Positions 34,455 through 44,779 of a stretch of 64,000 nt of DNA are shown here, piece by piece. The notes under the pieces were generated by a model that did no database searches, was not told the origin of the DNA, and was given only the letters and a program-made list of their open reading frames with translations. How positions within the stretch are numbered: the stretch's first letter is position 1; each line of letters starts with the position of its first letter. Source of the stretch: Amphibacillus xylanus NBRC 15112 (GTDB taxonomy: Bacteria > Bacillota > Bacilli > Bacillales > Amphibacillaceae); assembly GCF_000307165.1 (NCBI RefSeq), contig NC_018704.1, forward strand, positions 2,232,001 through 2,296,000, read 5' to 3'. Both the position numbers and the translations under genes were made by a program.

Positions 34455-35189
34455 TTATATGAGTTGTTTGATTTGCTTGGTTACTTTTACTAAGTCATCA
34501 TGGATCGTTATATCAAACAAATCATCCATTGGCGTAGCATCTCGATTAATAATCACTAAGGGGATCTGATAATTGCTAGCGATACTTGGTAACAAACTAA
34601 ATGGTGTTACAAGCAGTGATGTGCCAAGTACCATAACAAGATCACTCGTGACAATTGCCATTTCCGCTTCTTGATGCTTAGTTATCGGATCACCAAATAG
34701 AACGATGTCAGGTTTAACTATCGTTTGACACGACTTTTTCTCACAAACTGGAACATCTTCTTGCAATATATATGATAAATCATATTGCTTTCCACATCTT
34801 GGACATGTAGCAGTGTTCAAATTCCCATGATATTCAATGACATGTTTATTACCTGCCAAACTATGTAAAGAGTCTACATTCTGGGTTACTACTTTGACAT
34901 CTTTACCGTTTTTTTCTAAGTCGGCAATAAATTCATGGACAACATTAGGCTGATAACTTTTTAGTAATTTAATTTTAAAGATACTCTTATATTTATGCCA
35001 AAAATCAACAGGATCTTTTTGATAGTAATCAACTGAAGTGTAATATTCTCGTGAATGATCCTCTGTCCAAATACCATCATTTGATCTAAAATCTGGTATT
35101 CCACTAGCCGTCGATACACCTGCACCAGTTAGAAAAGTAATCGATTTTGCTTCTGTTATCATTTTTGCTATTGCTTTGATCTGAGCCAT
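34455..35189 (-). CDS. cobB: Sir2-family NAD-dependent protein deacylase
   Basis: A 244-residue sirtuin. The NAD motif GAGVSTASGIPDFRS is near residue 22, TQNVDSLH near 106, the catalytic His in IEYHG near 122, four zinc Cys in CPRCGKQYD...CEKKSC, and GTSLLVTPF near 195. It removes acetyl or acyl groups from lysines using NAD. ATG 35189 is chosen since AAGGAG is 10 bp upstream; an in-frame TTG at 35198 lies too close to that site. It forms no operon. Confidence 0.93.
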   Translation of the reverse strand: MAQIKAIAKMITEAKSITFLTGAGVSTASGIPDFRSNDGIWTEDHSREYYTSVDYYQKDPVDFWHKYKSIFKIKLLKSYQPNVVHEFIADLEKNGKDVKVVTQNVDSLHSLAGNKHVIEYHGNLNTATCPRCGKQYDLSYILQEDVPVCEKKSCQTIVKPDIVLFGDPITKHQEAEMAIVTSDLVMVLGTSLLVTPFSLLPSIASNYQIPLVIINRDATPMDDLFDITIHDDLVKVTKQIKQLI

Positions 35190-35321
35190 TTTTATCAAAC
35201 TCCTTTAGCTATATTCTAACATAAGCCTATGATTGGTTGCGGCAGACTAATAAAATTTCATCTTTAAGAAATGAATGAGTCGATGGTTATCCCATCGACT
35301 CACTTAATGATCATGATGTAT

Positions 35322-36617
35322 TTACTTTTTAATAACCAATTTAAGTAATTGGCAAGCGTGCGGTCTTAAGTGACTAGTGATTGTTTGATCTACGTTTGAT
35401 AACGTTTCTTTTTCCCATAAATCAGTGATTGATTCAACTTTGGTTGCGTCTACACCAAGTTGGTCTAAATCGACTGAAACTGTTTGCTCATGATCAGCTA
35501 TATTGAATAATGCCACGTAAACCTCTTGATCTGGTCCATAGGATTGCCAAACTACACGATCCTCATGGCGATAAACTTGACGGGCACCATGTCCTTCTTG
35601 ATGCATTTTGTTTACTTCTTCATTTATTAGTAATGATAAAGTAAAATCATCGTTATCTCGCAATTCTCCACCGAACATTAATGGTGATCTGAAAATTGAC
35701 CAGAGCGTCATCATTGTGATTTGTTCATCACGAGTAAATCTTGTGTAACGATCACTTGCACCACCATCTACTGAGCGAATCCCAATATGACCTAATGGTA
35801 GCATATCAGCATCAGGCCAATGACCAGGTCCGATATTTTTACTCCAACGGTAGCAGCGATCAAACATATCATATAGCAATTCCCAAATATCCCAGAAGTC
35901 ATTCGTCATACGCCACATATTAGCGTTTTCCTCTAGGACTGCAGCATCGTTTAAGCTTGCAGGTCCAGGAGATAGACTTAAGACCATTGGGCGACCGCAT
36001 CGGTCAATTGCTTTTCTAATCATTTTAATCTCTTCAATATGTGCACCATAATGTTGAGAGTCTGCAATATCATCTACTTTTATGAAATCTACACCCCACT
36101 CAGCATACAGCTCAAAAAGTGAATCGTAGTATAGCTGCGCTTCTGGTTTAGTATGATCTAATCCATACATGTCTGTATTCCAAGCACAAATTGAGTTAGG
36201 TTTAGCAATATAACGAGCTCCAACATCTGTACCTTTAATCTTTGTATTTTGATGCACTGCTTGTCTAGGTATTCCACGCATAATGTGAATACCGAATTTT
36301 AAGCCTAGATTATGAACATAATCAGCTAACGGCTTAAACCCCTTCCCACCTTCAGCAGACGGGAAGCGATTTACAGCAGGGATTAATCTTGAGTATCCAT
36401 CCATTTCTAGTGGGACAAATGGTCGATATGCTGATGAAACAGCACCTGCTTCTGACCATTGAATATCAACAACGACATATTCCCAACCATGTTGTTTTAA
36501 GTGTTTTGCCATATAATCGGCATTACCTTTTACTTCTGACTCAGTCACTGTGGCACCGTAACAATCCCAACTATTCCAACCCTTAGGAGGAGTTAGCGCA
36601 AAACTATGATGTTTCAT
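35322..36617 (-). CDS. GH27 glycosidase, probable beta-L-arabinopyranosidase
   Basis: A 431-residue GH27 enzyme: nucleophile Asp182 in FIKVDDI, acid/base Asp240 in RMTND, plus the family start PPKGWNSWDCYG. True GH27 alpha-galactosidases carry an Asp-Asp pair in the strand Y-V-x-(I/V)-D-D-x-W, the second contacting the galactose O6/O4 side. Here it reads VVVDIQW, with Ile52 in place of that Asp. The same change to Ile defines the GH27 beta-L-arabinopyranosidases from Streptomyces and Geobacillus. The gene follows the GH51 arabinofuranosidase by 4 bp in an arabinose cluster, which agrees. No signal peptide, so it acts on imported oligosaccharides. GAAAAGGAG precedes the ATG. Confidence 0.85.
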   Translation of the reverse strand: MKHHSFALTPPKGWNSWDCYGATVTESEVKGNADYMAKHLKQHGWEYVVVDIQWSEAGAVSSAYRPFVPLEMDGYSRLIPAVNRFPSAEGGKGFKPLADYVHNLGLKFGIHIMRGIPRQAVHQNTKIKGTDVGARYIAKPNSICAWNTDMYGLDHTKPEAQLYYDSLFELYAEWGVDFIKVDDIADSQHYGAHIEEIKMIRKAIDRCGRPMVLSLSPGPASLNDAAVLEENANMWRMTNDFWDIWELLYDMFDRCYRWSKNIGPGHWPDADMLPLGHIGIRSVDGGASDRYTRFTRDEQITMMTLWSIFRSPLMFGGELRDNDDFTLSLLINEEVNKMHQEGHGARQVYRHEDRVVWQSYGPDQEVYVALFNIADHEQTVSVDLDQLGVDATKVESITDLWEKETLSNVDQTITSHLRPHACQLLKLVIKK

Positions 36618-36621
36618 ATTC

Positions 36622-38139
<1,518 letters not shown>

Positions 38140-38235
38140 CTACCTCCAAAAAAATGTATTTTTTGATACGCATATCTCTTATGTAAGTAGCTTATCAGTT
38201 AATTAAAGTCATTTTAACATAAAAATATACGTATA

Positions 38236-38249
38236 TGTTCGCGCTTTCA
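38236..38249 (-). promoter_or_regulatory. Candidate cre site upstream of abfA
   Basis: On the minus strand TGAAAGCGCGAACA matches the catabolite-responsive element TGWNANCGNTNWCA at all but one defined position. It overlaps a TATACGTATA palindrome (38226-38235 region) that could be a degenerate AraR box. Glucose repression by CcpA would be expected. Confidence 0.5.
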
Positions 38250-38345
38250 TTATATCGACATTTAGCTGATAATTCAATTCTAATCATTAAATTAATTAAA
38301 TAAGCCAAAACACAAGTATCATAAGGCTTTAAAACGATTTTGACT

Positions 38346-38357
38346 TGATACGTATCA
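38346..38357. promoter_or_regulatory. TGATACGTATCA palindrome between araR and abfA
   Basis: A perfect 12-bp palindrome. A related half TTGATACGCATATC occurs at about 38164-38177, next to the abfA ribosome binding site. It could be an operator for an arabinose-responsive or other regulator; the spacing between the two is about 180 bp. Confidence 0.35.
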
Positions 38358-38406
38358 CCATTACTCGAACGGACAGGTTACTTATTAAGCTAATAAGTTG
38401 TTAACG

Positions 38407-39531
38407 TCAGTCTTTAAATTTCGGTTCAGACGTTGATTGTCGCAGAACAAGTTCTGGTTCAAAAACGATAGATTCGAATACTTCTTTTGATTTATGTGGA
38501 TTACCTCTTCTATTCTTAACAATGTCAAGAATCATTTTCCCCGCGAGTTCACCGAGCTCTGTTTTTGGATGTTTAACACTCGTTAGCTTAACTTCAGACA
38601 CTTCCGCTAAAAATGAATCATCAAAGCCAATAATTGATATATCCTCAGGGACTTGCATGCCCTTTTCTCTAATAACATCTAGTAAAGCTAAAGCCAGTTC
38701 ATCGTTATAACACACAATAGCTGTTGGGCGCTCATGCTCTGGTAATGCTAATAACTTTGCTATTTCTTCTTTCGGCCGTTGATACTTCTCTTCCGTTTTA
38801 TAAGTAATGATATGGTTAGGATTGATCATCACGCCATTTTTCCGGTGAGCTTGTAAATAACCCTTCATTCGTTTCGGGCCTTGGCCATCGTCATTCTTAA
38901 AGAGCCCAACGATTCTTTGGTGACCTAATTTAATTAGGTGCTCTGTTTGAATGTATCCACCTTTTTCATCATTAACTGTGATGCTTAAGGGTTCAAGCTC
39001 ATCATAGAATGCATTTATCATGATATAAGGAATGTCTTGACGTTCTAGATTCAAGTAATAATTTATATTTGGATTACTGATCGCACTTTTTGTTGGTTCA
39101 ACAATGACGCCATCAAAATGCTGCGTTAGAATGCTTTCTAAAAAATGTCGTTCCTTTTCATGATCATTATTCGTACTAAAGAGACTTACATGGTAGCCAT
39201 GCTTACTCAAATACGATTCTGCCCCTCTAATAATTGAAGGGAAAATATAGTCAGAAATATAAGTAGTAATTATGGCAATATTTTTTTGATTGGAAATGGA
39301 TTTATTAATGTCTTCCTTCGAGCGATCAGCACAAAATGTCCCAGCTCCTTGCTCACGGTAAAGCCAACCTTGATTAACTAGTTCACCTACCGCTAATCTA
39401 ACTGTGTGCCGACTAACATTAAATTGTTTCATTAGCTCACTTTCCGAGCTAATTTTTTGATGAGGCTGAAATGTTCCATCCAATATTTTTGATTTTATTG
39501 CTTGTTTCACAATACTGTATTTAGTTTGCAT
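38407..39531 (-). CDS. araR: Arabinose operon repressor (GntR-LacI hybrid)
   Basis: A 374-residue repressor with an N-terminal GntR winged helix (residues 1-70, including SESELMKQFNVSRHTVRLAVGELVNQGWLYREQGAGTF) fused to a LacI-type periplasmic-binding-protein sensor (residues about 85-365, ending LVLRQST). This architecture is typical of AraR, which leaves DNA when L-arabinose binds. Two AraR-type boxes lie upstream of araD. ATG 39531 follows GAGGTG; an in-frame TTG one codon earlier is disregarded. Confidence 0.92.
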   Translation of the reverse strand: MQTKYSIVKQAIKSKILDGTFQPHQKISSESELMKQFNVSRHTVRLAVGELVNQGWLYREQGAGTFCADRSKEDINKSISNQKNIAIITTYISDYIFPSIIRGAESYLSKHGYHVSLFSTNNDHEKERHFLESILTQHFDGVIVEPTKSAISNPNINYYLNLERQDIPYIMINAFYDELEPLSITVNDEKGGYIQTEHLIKLGHQRIVGLFKNDDGQGPKRMKGYLQAHRKNGVMINPNHIITYKTEEKYQRPKEEIAKLLALPEHERPTAIVCYNDELALALLDVIREKGMQVPEDISIIGFDDSFLAEVSEVKLTSVKHPKTELGELAGKMILDIVKNRRGNPHKSKEVFESIVFEPELVLRQSTSEPKFKD

Positions 39532-39675
39532 CAATCACACCTCACTGTTCCTGTTCGTTCAATTGTTGTCATTTTATGCAAATGCTATACTGCGTTTAAA
39601 CAGATATTGTGTGTAGTTATCATTTAGTAAGAGTAGCTAGATTAGACTCTATTAATAAACTCTTACCATACATTG

Positions 39676-39714
39676 AAAGTGAGACTTTGGTCTTGCCAAA
39701 GTCTCACCTCTCAT
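39676..39714 (-). terminator. Terminator of araDA
   Basis: On the minus strand GGTGAGACTTTGG pairs with CCAAAGTCTCAC, then TTTC. It lies 15 bp after the araA stop. Confidence 0.75.
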
Positions 39715-39728
39715 TAAGTATAAACACT

Positions 39729-41216
39729 TTATCTTCTATAAACGATGTCATTCCATTTTAATTCATTTTTAAATTGACGTAAGTTTAAATCGTCATCGAT
39801 AACAACACATTCAATGTCAGCCATTTCAGCAAAGTCGACCATTTGTTCTGTTGTAACAACAAATGATAGTACGGTATGGTGTGCTCCACCAGCATAAATC
39901 CATGCGGCTGTTCCTTCTGCTAATGATGGTTTTGGTTCCCAAATTGCTTTTGCAACAGGTAGCTTAGGTGTTTCTTTTTCTGGTTGTTCTGCGCGAACTT
40001 CGTTAACGATTAAGCGGTAACGGCCACCCATTTCCACTAGAGATACGTTAATCGCTTCGCCACCTTTACTATCAAAGACTAGACGAGCTGGATCCTCACG
40101 ATTACCAATACCTAATGGTTGAACAACAATTTTAGGCTTAGTGGCTGAAATTGTTGGACAAATTTCTAACATGTGTGAACCAAGAATCTTCTCATTACCT
40201 GGCTCTAAGTGATACGTATAATCTTCCATAAATGATGTTTCTTTATTGTCAGAAAGAATCTTCATCAATCTTGTTAACGCAGCTGTACGCCAGTCACCTT
40301 CACCAGCGAATCCATAACCTTGCGCCATTAAGCGTTGTGCTGCCAATCCTGGTAATTGCTTCATACCATGTAGATCTTCAAAGTTTGTTGTAAATGCATT
40401 GTAGTTTCCTTTTGCTAGGAATGATTTTAATGCCAGCTCAATTTTACCTTGGTATAAAATTGCATCACGGATTGGTCCTGGTTGGCTTGCTTCTGCTGGT
40501 AATTCATATAATTCTTCATATTCTTGATATAGCTTCTCAAGATCTTCATCTTTAACTTGATTGATTTCTTCAACTAAGTCGCCAATACCGTAATAGTCTA
40601 CTGTCCAGCCAAACTTAATTTGTGCTTCAATTTTATCACCATCAGTAACAGCAACATTACGCATATTGTCTCCGAAACGAGCTACGCGAATATTCATACC
40701 TTCTTTAACACCAATTGCTGTCTTCATCCAAGCAGCGATTTGCTCGTGAACTTTTTCATCTTTCCAGTAACCAACGATTACTTTTCGACCTAAACCTAAG
40801 CGCGTTCCAATAAATCCATACTCACGGTCACCATGAGCTGCTTGGTTTGTATTCATGAAGTCCATATCAATCGTATCCCAAGGGATATCACGATTATATT
40901 GAGTATGCAGGTGCAGTAATGGCGTTTGTAATGCTTTTAATCCAGCAATCCATGACTTAGCTGGAGAAAAAGTATGCATCCATGTAATAATACCAGCACA
41001 CTCATCACTTGCATTTGCTTCTTGTACGAGCTTATGAATTTCACTTGCTGTAGTTACTACTTGTTTAAACTCAATTTCGTTAGGTAAAACTCCTGATTCA
41101 TTTAGTCCAGCTACAACTTTTTTAGAGTTATCCTCTACTTCTAAAATTGTCTCTGGTCCATAAAGTGGTTGACTACCTGTAATAAACCAAAACTTATAAG
41201 GCTTTACTGTTAACAT
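39729..41216 (-). CDS. araA: L-arabinose isomerase
   Basis: A 495-residue isomerase converting L-arabinose to L-ribulose. It starts VKPYKFWFITGSQPLYG, the family N-terminus; the Mn(II)-binding Glu/His residues lie in GFAGEGDWRTAALTR (near 305), EDYTYHLEPG (near 332) and GAHHTVLSF (near 445). Length is that of Bacillus AraA. It is the second gene of araDA, 24 bp after araD. GGAGGG precedes the ATG. Confidence 0.97.
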   Translation of the reverse strand: MLTVKPYKFWFITGSQPLYGPETILEVEDNSKKVVAGLNESGVLPNEIEFKQVVTTASEIHKLVQEANASDECAGIITWMHTFSPAKSWIAGLKALQTPLLHLHTQYNRDIPWDTIDMDFMNTNQAAHGDREYGFIGTRLGLGRKVIVGYWKDEKVHEQIAAWMKTAIGVKEGMNIRVARFGDNMRNVAVTDGDKIEAQIKFGWTVDYYGIGDLVEEINQVKDEDLEKLYQEYEELYELPAEASQPGPIRDAILYQGKIELALKSFLAKGNYNAFTTNFEDLHGMKQLPGLAAQRLMAQGYGFAGEGDWRTAALTRLMKILSDNKETSFMEDYTYHLEPGNEKILGSHMLEICPTISATKPKIVVQPLGIGNREDPARLVFDSKGGEAINVSLVEMGGRYRLIVNEVRAEQPEKETPKLPVAKAIWEPKPSLAEGTAAWIYAGGAHHTVLSFVVTTEQMVDFAEMADIECVVIDDDLNLRQFKNELKWNDIVYRR

Positions 41217-41240
41217 TTTATTCCCTCCAATTATTTTATC

Positions 41241-41927
41241 TTATTGTCCGTAATACGCATCTTTTCCATGTTTTCTTAAATAGTGCTTATCTAATAACGC
41301 TTGTTGCATTCTTGGTGCTTCAGGATTAATTTGTAGTGTTTGAAGTGCCATTTTCGCAACTTCTTCTAGTACAACTGCGTTATGAACCGCTTCTTCTGGG
41401 TCTTTACCCCAATTAAATGGTGCGTGTCCATGGACTAAAACACTTGGAATTGCTGCAGGATCAATGTCTTTAAATGTTTCCACAATCACATTTCCTGTTT
41501 CCAATTCATATTCGCCGCTAATCTCAGCTTGTGTCATCCTCCGTGTACACGGAATATCACCATAAAAATAATCCCCATGTGTTGTTCCTAAGGCAGGAAT
41601 TGATTCCCCTGCTTGTGCCCAACTTGTTGCCCATGGTGAATGAGTATGAACAACTCCACCAATGTTAGGGAAGTTTTTATACAACACTAAGTGAGTAGCT
41701 GTGTCAGATGAAGGTTTCTTCGTCCCCTCCACTACGTTACCGTCTAAATCAACAACGACAAGATCATCAATCGTCATCTCATCATACGGGACGCCACTAG
41801 GCTTGATAACGACTAGACCTGACTCTTTGTCATATCCACTAACATTTCCCCATGTAAACGTCACCAAATTATATCTAGGTAAATCAAGATTAGCCTTTAA
41901 AACCTTTTCCTTTAACGCTTCTAGCAA
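41241..41927 (-). CDS. araD: L-ribulose-5-phosphate 4-epimerase
   Basis: A 228-residue class-II-aldolase-fold epimerase that converts L-ribulose-5-phosphate to D-xylulose-5-phosphate. Motifs: [10 protein letters not shown] near residue 25, [10 protein letters not shown] near 43, the zinc His pair [12 protein letters not shown] near 95, and [10 protein letters not shown] near 170 with the third His. The start is TTG at 41927, ten bases after GGAAGGTG; no ATG is suitably placed. It is the promoter-proximal gene of araDA and lacks the usual neighbouring ribulokinase gene. Confidence 0.96.
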   Translation of the reverse strand: MLEALKEKVLKANLDLPRYNLVTFTWGNVSGYDKESGLVVIKPSGVPYDEMTIDDLVVVDLDGNVVEGTKKPSSDTATHLVLYKNFPNIGGVVHTHSPWATSWAQAGESIPALGTTHGDYFYGDIPCTRRMTQAEISGEYELETGNVIVETFKDIDPAAIPSVLVHGHAPFNWGKDPEEAVHNAVVLEEVAKMALQTLQINPEAPRMQQALLDKHYLRKHGKDAYYGQ

Positions 41928-41956
41928 TTAGTTTCAACACCTTCCTGTCGAATATT

Positions 41957-41971
41957 TCCCTTGTACGGATA
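41957..41971 (-). promoter_or_regulatory. AraR box 1 upstream of araD (half-site)
   Basis: CCCTTGTACGGATATA shares the TTGTACGGA core with box 2. It lies about 42 bp from box 2, the four-turn distance used by Bacillus AraR for cooperative binding. Confidence 0.6.
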
Positions 41972-41998
41972 TATAACTGCATATTTATATATTAATAT

Positions 41999-42015
41999 AA
42001 TTTGTACGGACAATC
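41999..42015 (-). promoter_or_regulatory. AraR box 2 upstream of araD
   Basis: AATTTGTACGGACAATC resembles the AraR operator ATTTGTACGTACAAAT with three mismatches. It lies 72 bp before the araD start. Confidence 0.75.
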
Positions 42016-42045
42016 AATATAAAATAAATGTTTATCGGTGCTCGA

Positions 42046-43050
42046 TTATGACGATACCTTCACAATAATTCTACCTAAAGATTTTCCTTCTAGTAGCTGA
42101 GGCAGTGTTTCTTCTAATTGCTCTAATGTAATCTCACGGTTGGTAATCAGTTCAAATTGCTGGTCTGTTAGCTTAAGATCAGTTGCCATCCGTTTCCATA
42201 TTTCCTGTCTTTTTTCCATTGGACAATATACAGAATCAATTCCAATTAAACGGACACCTCGTAAAATGAATGGATAAACATTCGTTGGAATTTTAATGCC
42301 ACCTGTTAATCCACTAGCTGCAACAGCACCGTTGTACTTTAATTTACTAATGATTGCTGCTAATGTGTCGCCTCCCACTGGATCAACCGCCCCACCCCAT
42401 ATCTGCTTATCGATAACTCTTAACTTTTCTCCTGTGACTGTTTCACGATCAACAATGTCTGAGGCTCCTAGTTGTTTTAATAGATCGTGTGCAGAAGACT
42501 TCCCTGTGCTCGCCTCAACTTGATAACCTAGATTAGCAAGCATTGCAGTAGCCATACTTCCGACTCCGCCTGAAGCACCTGTCACTAAAACTGGGCCTTG
42601 ATCAGGTGTAATCTGTTGTGCTTGTAATTGATCAACAGATAATGCAGCGGTAAATCCAGCAGTGCCATAAATCATCGCCTGTTTTAAAGTCATCCCTTCT
42701 GGAAGAGGTAATACCCATTCTGATTTAACTCGAGCATATTCGCTATAACCACCATCATGACTAACCCCTAAATCATAACTCGTCACAATAACTGGGTCAC
42801 CTTCACTAAATCTATCATCAACTGATTCAACTACTACACCCGCTAAGTCAATCCCCGGAGTAGCAGGGTACGTTTTAATAATTGGACTTTCTGTCATATT
42901 CGCCATCGCATCTTTATAGTTGACGCTTGAATAATGAACTTTAATTAAGACCTCACCTTCTGGTAGATCGAGTTCTGTTATTTGTTGAACACCTCTCGTT
43001 ACTTCTTGATCGTCCTTATTTAATCGATATGCTTTAAATATCTGATTCAT
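42046..43050 (-). CDS. YhdH/AcuI-family quinone oxidoreductase-like reductase
   Basis: A 334-residue zinc-independent medium-chain dehydrogenase/reductase of the YhdH/AcuI type. The N-terminal domain has YSSVNYKDAMA and PGIDLAGVV; the Rossmann dinucleotide motif VTGASGGVGSMA is near residue 150; GGAVDPVGGDTLA follows. AcuI enzymes reduce acryloyl-CoA with NADPH, and relatives reduce other activated alkenes. ATG 43050 is preferred because AAGGAG lies 8 bp upstream; GTG 43059 and ATG 43056 overlap the site. No operon partner. Confidence 0.9.
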   Translation of the reverse strand: MNQIFKAYRLNKDDQEVTRGVQQITELDLPEGEVLIKVHYSSVNYKDAMANMTESPIIKTYPATPGIDLAGVVVESVDDRFSEGDPVIVTSYDLGVSHDGGYSEYARVKSEWVLPLPEGMTLKQAMIYGTAGFTAALSVDQLQAQQITPDQGPVLVTGASGGVGSMATAMLANLGYQVEASTGKSSAHDLLKQLGASDIVDRETVTGEKLRVIDKQIWGGAVDPVGGDTLAAIISKLKYNGAVAASGLTGGIKIPTNVYPFILRGVRLIGIDSVYCPMEKRQEIWKRMATDLKLTDQQFELITNREITLEQLEETLPQLLEGKSLGRIIVKVSS

Positions 43051-43239
43051 TATCATCACTCCTTCTTAAAAATCATATCAAAGATTCGCAGTCATTGGTA
43101 CTTTTCACCGTCTTAATTAAATAACTGTTTTCAGTTAAATAAATAATAGATTAAAATTAATAATCTATTCCATTTAAAACAAAACTTGACACCACTATGA
43201 TTAACTCTATACACTACTAGCAGACAAATATACATAAGA

Positions 43240-44184
43240 GTGGATGTGGCTAAATTGAAACGAAAGACAATTTACTATCTTGGACTTATTTTAGTAGCAG
43301 TTATTTGGGGTGTTAATTTTGGCATTTCACGTCTAGCAATGGAAGTATTTCCTGCAGAGATTTTTGTGTTATTTAGATTTGGTCTAGCAGTCCCGATATT
43401 ATTTTTAATTCTCAAAATTAAAGAAGGTAACATTAGAGTTGATAAAGAGGACCTGATTAAGCTTGCTTTAATTGGACTTTTTGGGATTACAATTTTAGAA
43501 ATTGTTGTCATGTATTCGATAAAATTTACGACACTTGCCAACGCATCGTTATTAAATGTAGCACCTTGGCCTATCTTTGTAGCACTATTTGCACCATTAT
43601 TTACTCGTGAGCGCATGACTCTTAGACTAGCAATCGGTGGAATGATTGCCTTTGTTGGGGTTACATTCATTATTTTAGGTGGCGATGATGGCTTTACCTT
43701 AAATTCTGACTATATGATTGGTAATCTATTAGCGTTTTCTATCAGTATTCTTGGCGCATTATTTAATCTATCATATATGCCATTGATGCAGAAATACTCA
43801 CCACTACGTGTGACGACTTGGTACATATTATTTGGTTCTATCTTTATGATTCCTTTTACTTTAACGAAATGGGACGCAGTGCAGTGGGCAAGTATAAATG
43901 GTGTGACACTAGCCGTTATCGTTTATAATGTCGTCATCTGTTCTGTTGTTGCGTTTATTGTTTGGAATCTCTCAATGCAGAAAGTGGGTGCCACAAAGTC
44001 AAACTTCTTCCGTTATTTTGTACCCGCTTCCGCTACAATTTCAGGTGTATTCCTCTTTAACGAGATGATTTCACCGATCCAAATCGCTGGTGGTATCATT
44101 ATTGTGTTTGGTCTTGCTTGGATTACTCGTGATGATAAAAACGGGCATAATAATGAAAAGGCTTTAAACAAAAGAGTCGTTTAA
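43240..44184 (+). CDS. DMT-superfamily (EamA) permease
   Basis: A 314-residue membrane protein with ten predicted hydrophobic segments in two EamA repeats (first repeat to about residue 140, second from about 155). The repeat signatures VIWGVNFGISRLAMEVFPAEIFVLFRF and FNEMISPIQIAGGIIIVFGLAW are typical of drug/metabolite exporters, often of amino acids. Substrate unknown. The start is uncertain: GTG 43240 is used, lacking a good ribosome site; TTG 43255 is an alternative. Confidence 0.85.
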   Translation: MDVAKLKRKTIYYLGLILVAVIWGVNFGISRLAMEVFPAEIFVLFRFGLAVPILFLILKIKEGNIRVDKEDLIKLALIGLFGITILEIVVMYSIKFTTLANASLLNVAPWPIFVALFAPLFTRERMTLRLAIGGMIAFVGVTFIILGGDDGFTLNSDYMIGNLLAFSISILGALFNLSYMPLMQKYSPLRVTTWYILFGSIFMIPFTLTKWDAVQWASINGVTLAVIVYNVVICSVVAFIVWNLSMQKVGATKSNFFRYFVPASATISGVFLFNEMISPIQIAGGIIIVFGLAWITRDDKNGHNNEKALNKRVV

Positions 44185-44281
44185 CGATTATGATTTACTT
44201 TTGGTTTTTCTGGTCGCAGGAGGATTTATATTGTAAACTAAATATGTACAATTATGGATCAATGTTGAAAGAAGGATACTC

Positions 44282-44614
44282 ATGACACAATTATTTGATG
44301 AACAAACAATCGAGAAGACAATTCGGCTATTTAAAATGTTGAGTGATAAAACTCGGTTATCGATTATGCTATTAATTAAAGAGCAAGAAATGAACGTCTC
44401 AGAAATTAGTCGAGCACTTAATATGGAGCAATCGGCTATTTCACACCAATTAAGTGCGCTTCGTTCTGAACGACTTGTAAAAAGTCGACGTGAGAAAAGG
44501 TCTGTCTTTTATAGCCCTAATGACCAACACGTATATGATATTTTAACTCAAGTGATTGATCATGCGCTTGAAGATGACTGCAATCATACCTATCCTTCAA
44601 CAAAAAGTCACTGA
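44282..44614 (+). CDS. ArsR/SmtB-family metal-responsive repressor (CzrA-like)
   Basis: A 110-residue winged helix repressor. The recognition helix region is EISRALNMEQSAISHQLSALRSERLV (residues 41-66). In the last helix Asp81, His83, His94 and Glu97 keep the exact spacing of the alpha5 zinc site of SmtB (Asp, His, His, Glu) and CzrA (with His last). No alpha3N Cys pair of the CadC type is present. Zn(II) or Co(II) sensing is therefore likely. Two ArsR-type operators stand 3.5 kb downstream at the P1B ATPase gene, its probable target. GAAGGA precedes the ATG. Confidence 0.9.
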   Translation: MTQLFDEQTIEKTIRLFKMLSDKTRLSIMLLIKEQEMNVSEISRALNMEQSAISHQLSALRSERLVKSRREKRSVFYSPNDQHVYDILTQVIDHALEDDCNHTYPSTKSH

Positions 44615-44639
44615 TAAATTTTAATATTACCCAATTGAT

Positions 44640-44673
44640 TAAGAGTCCAAATTTTTTTGGGCTCTTTTTTTAT
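44640..44673 (+). terminator. Terminator of the ArsR gene
   Basis: AGAGTCCAAA pairs with TTTGGGCTCT and is followed by TTTTTTT. Confidence 0.85.
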
Positions 44674-44779
44674 CCCAACCGCATGACAAGATATATAAAT
44701 AGACCGGTTGTTATTATATTGTCACTGAGATACATTGAGGTTAAAAGGACGAAATAGACAAAAGGAGATTGACTGATAA

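Noticed and set aside
35322-36617. Ordinary alpha-galactosidase paired with the gal operon
   Set aside because: The galactose-contacting Asp is Ile52 and the gene sits with arabinofuranosidase, not with galKETM.
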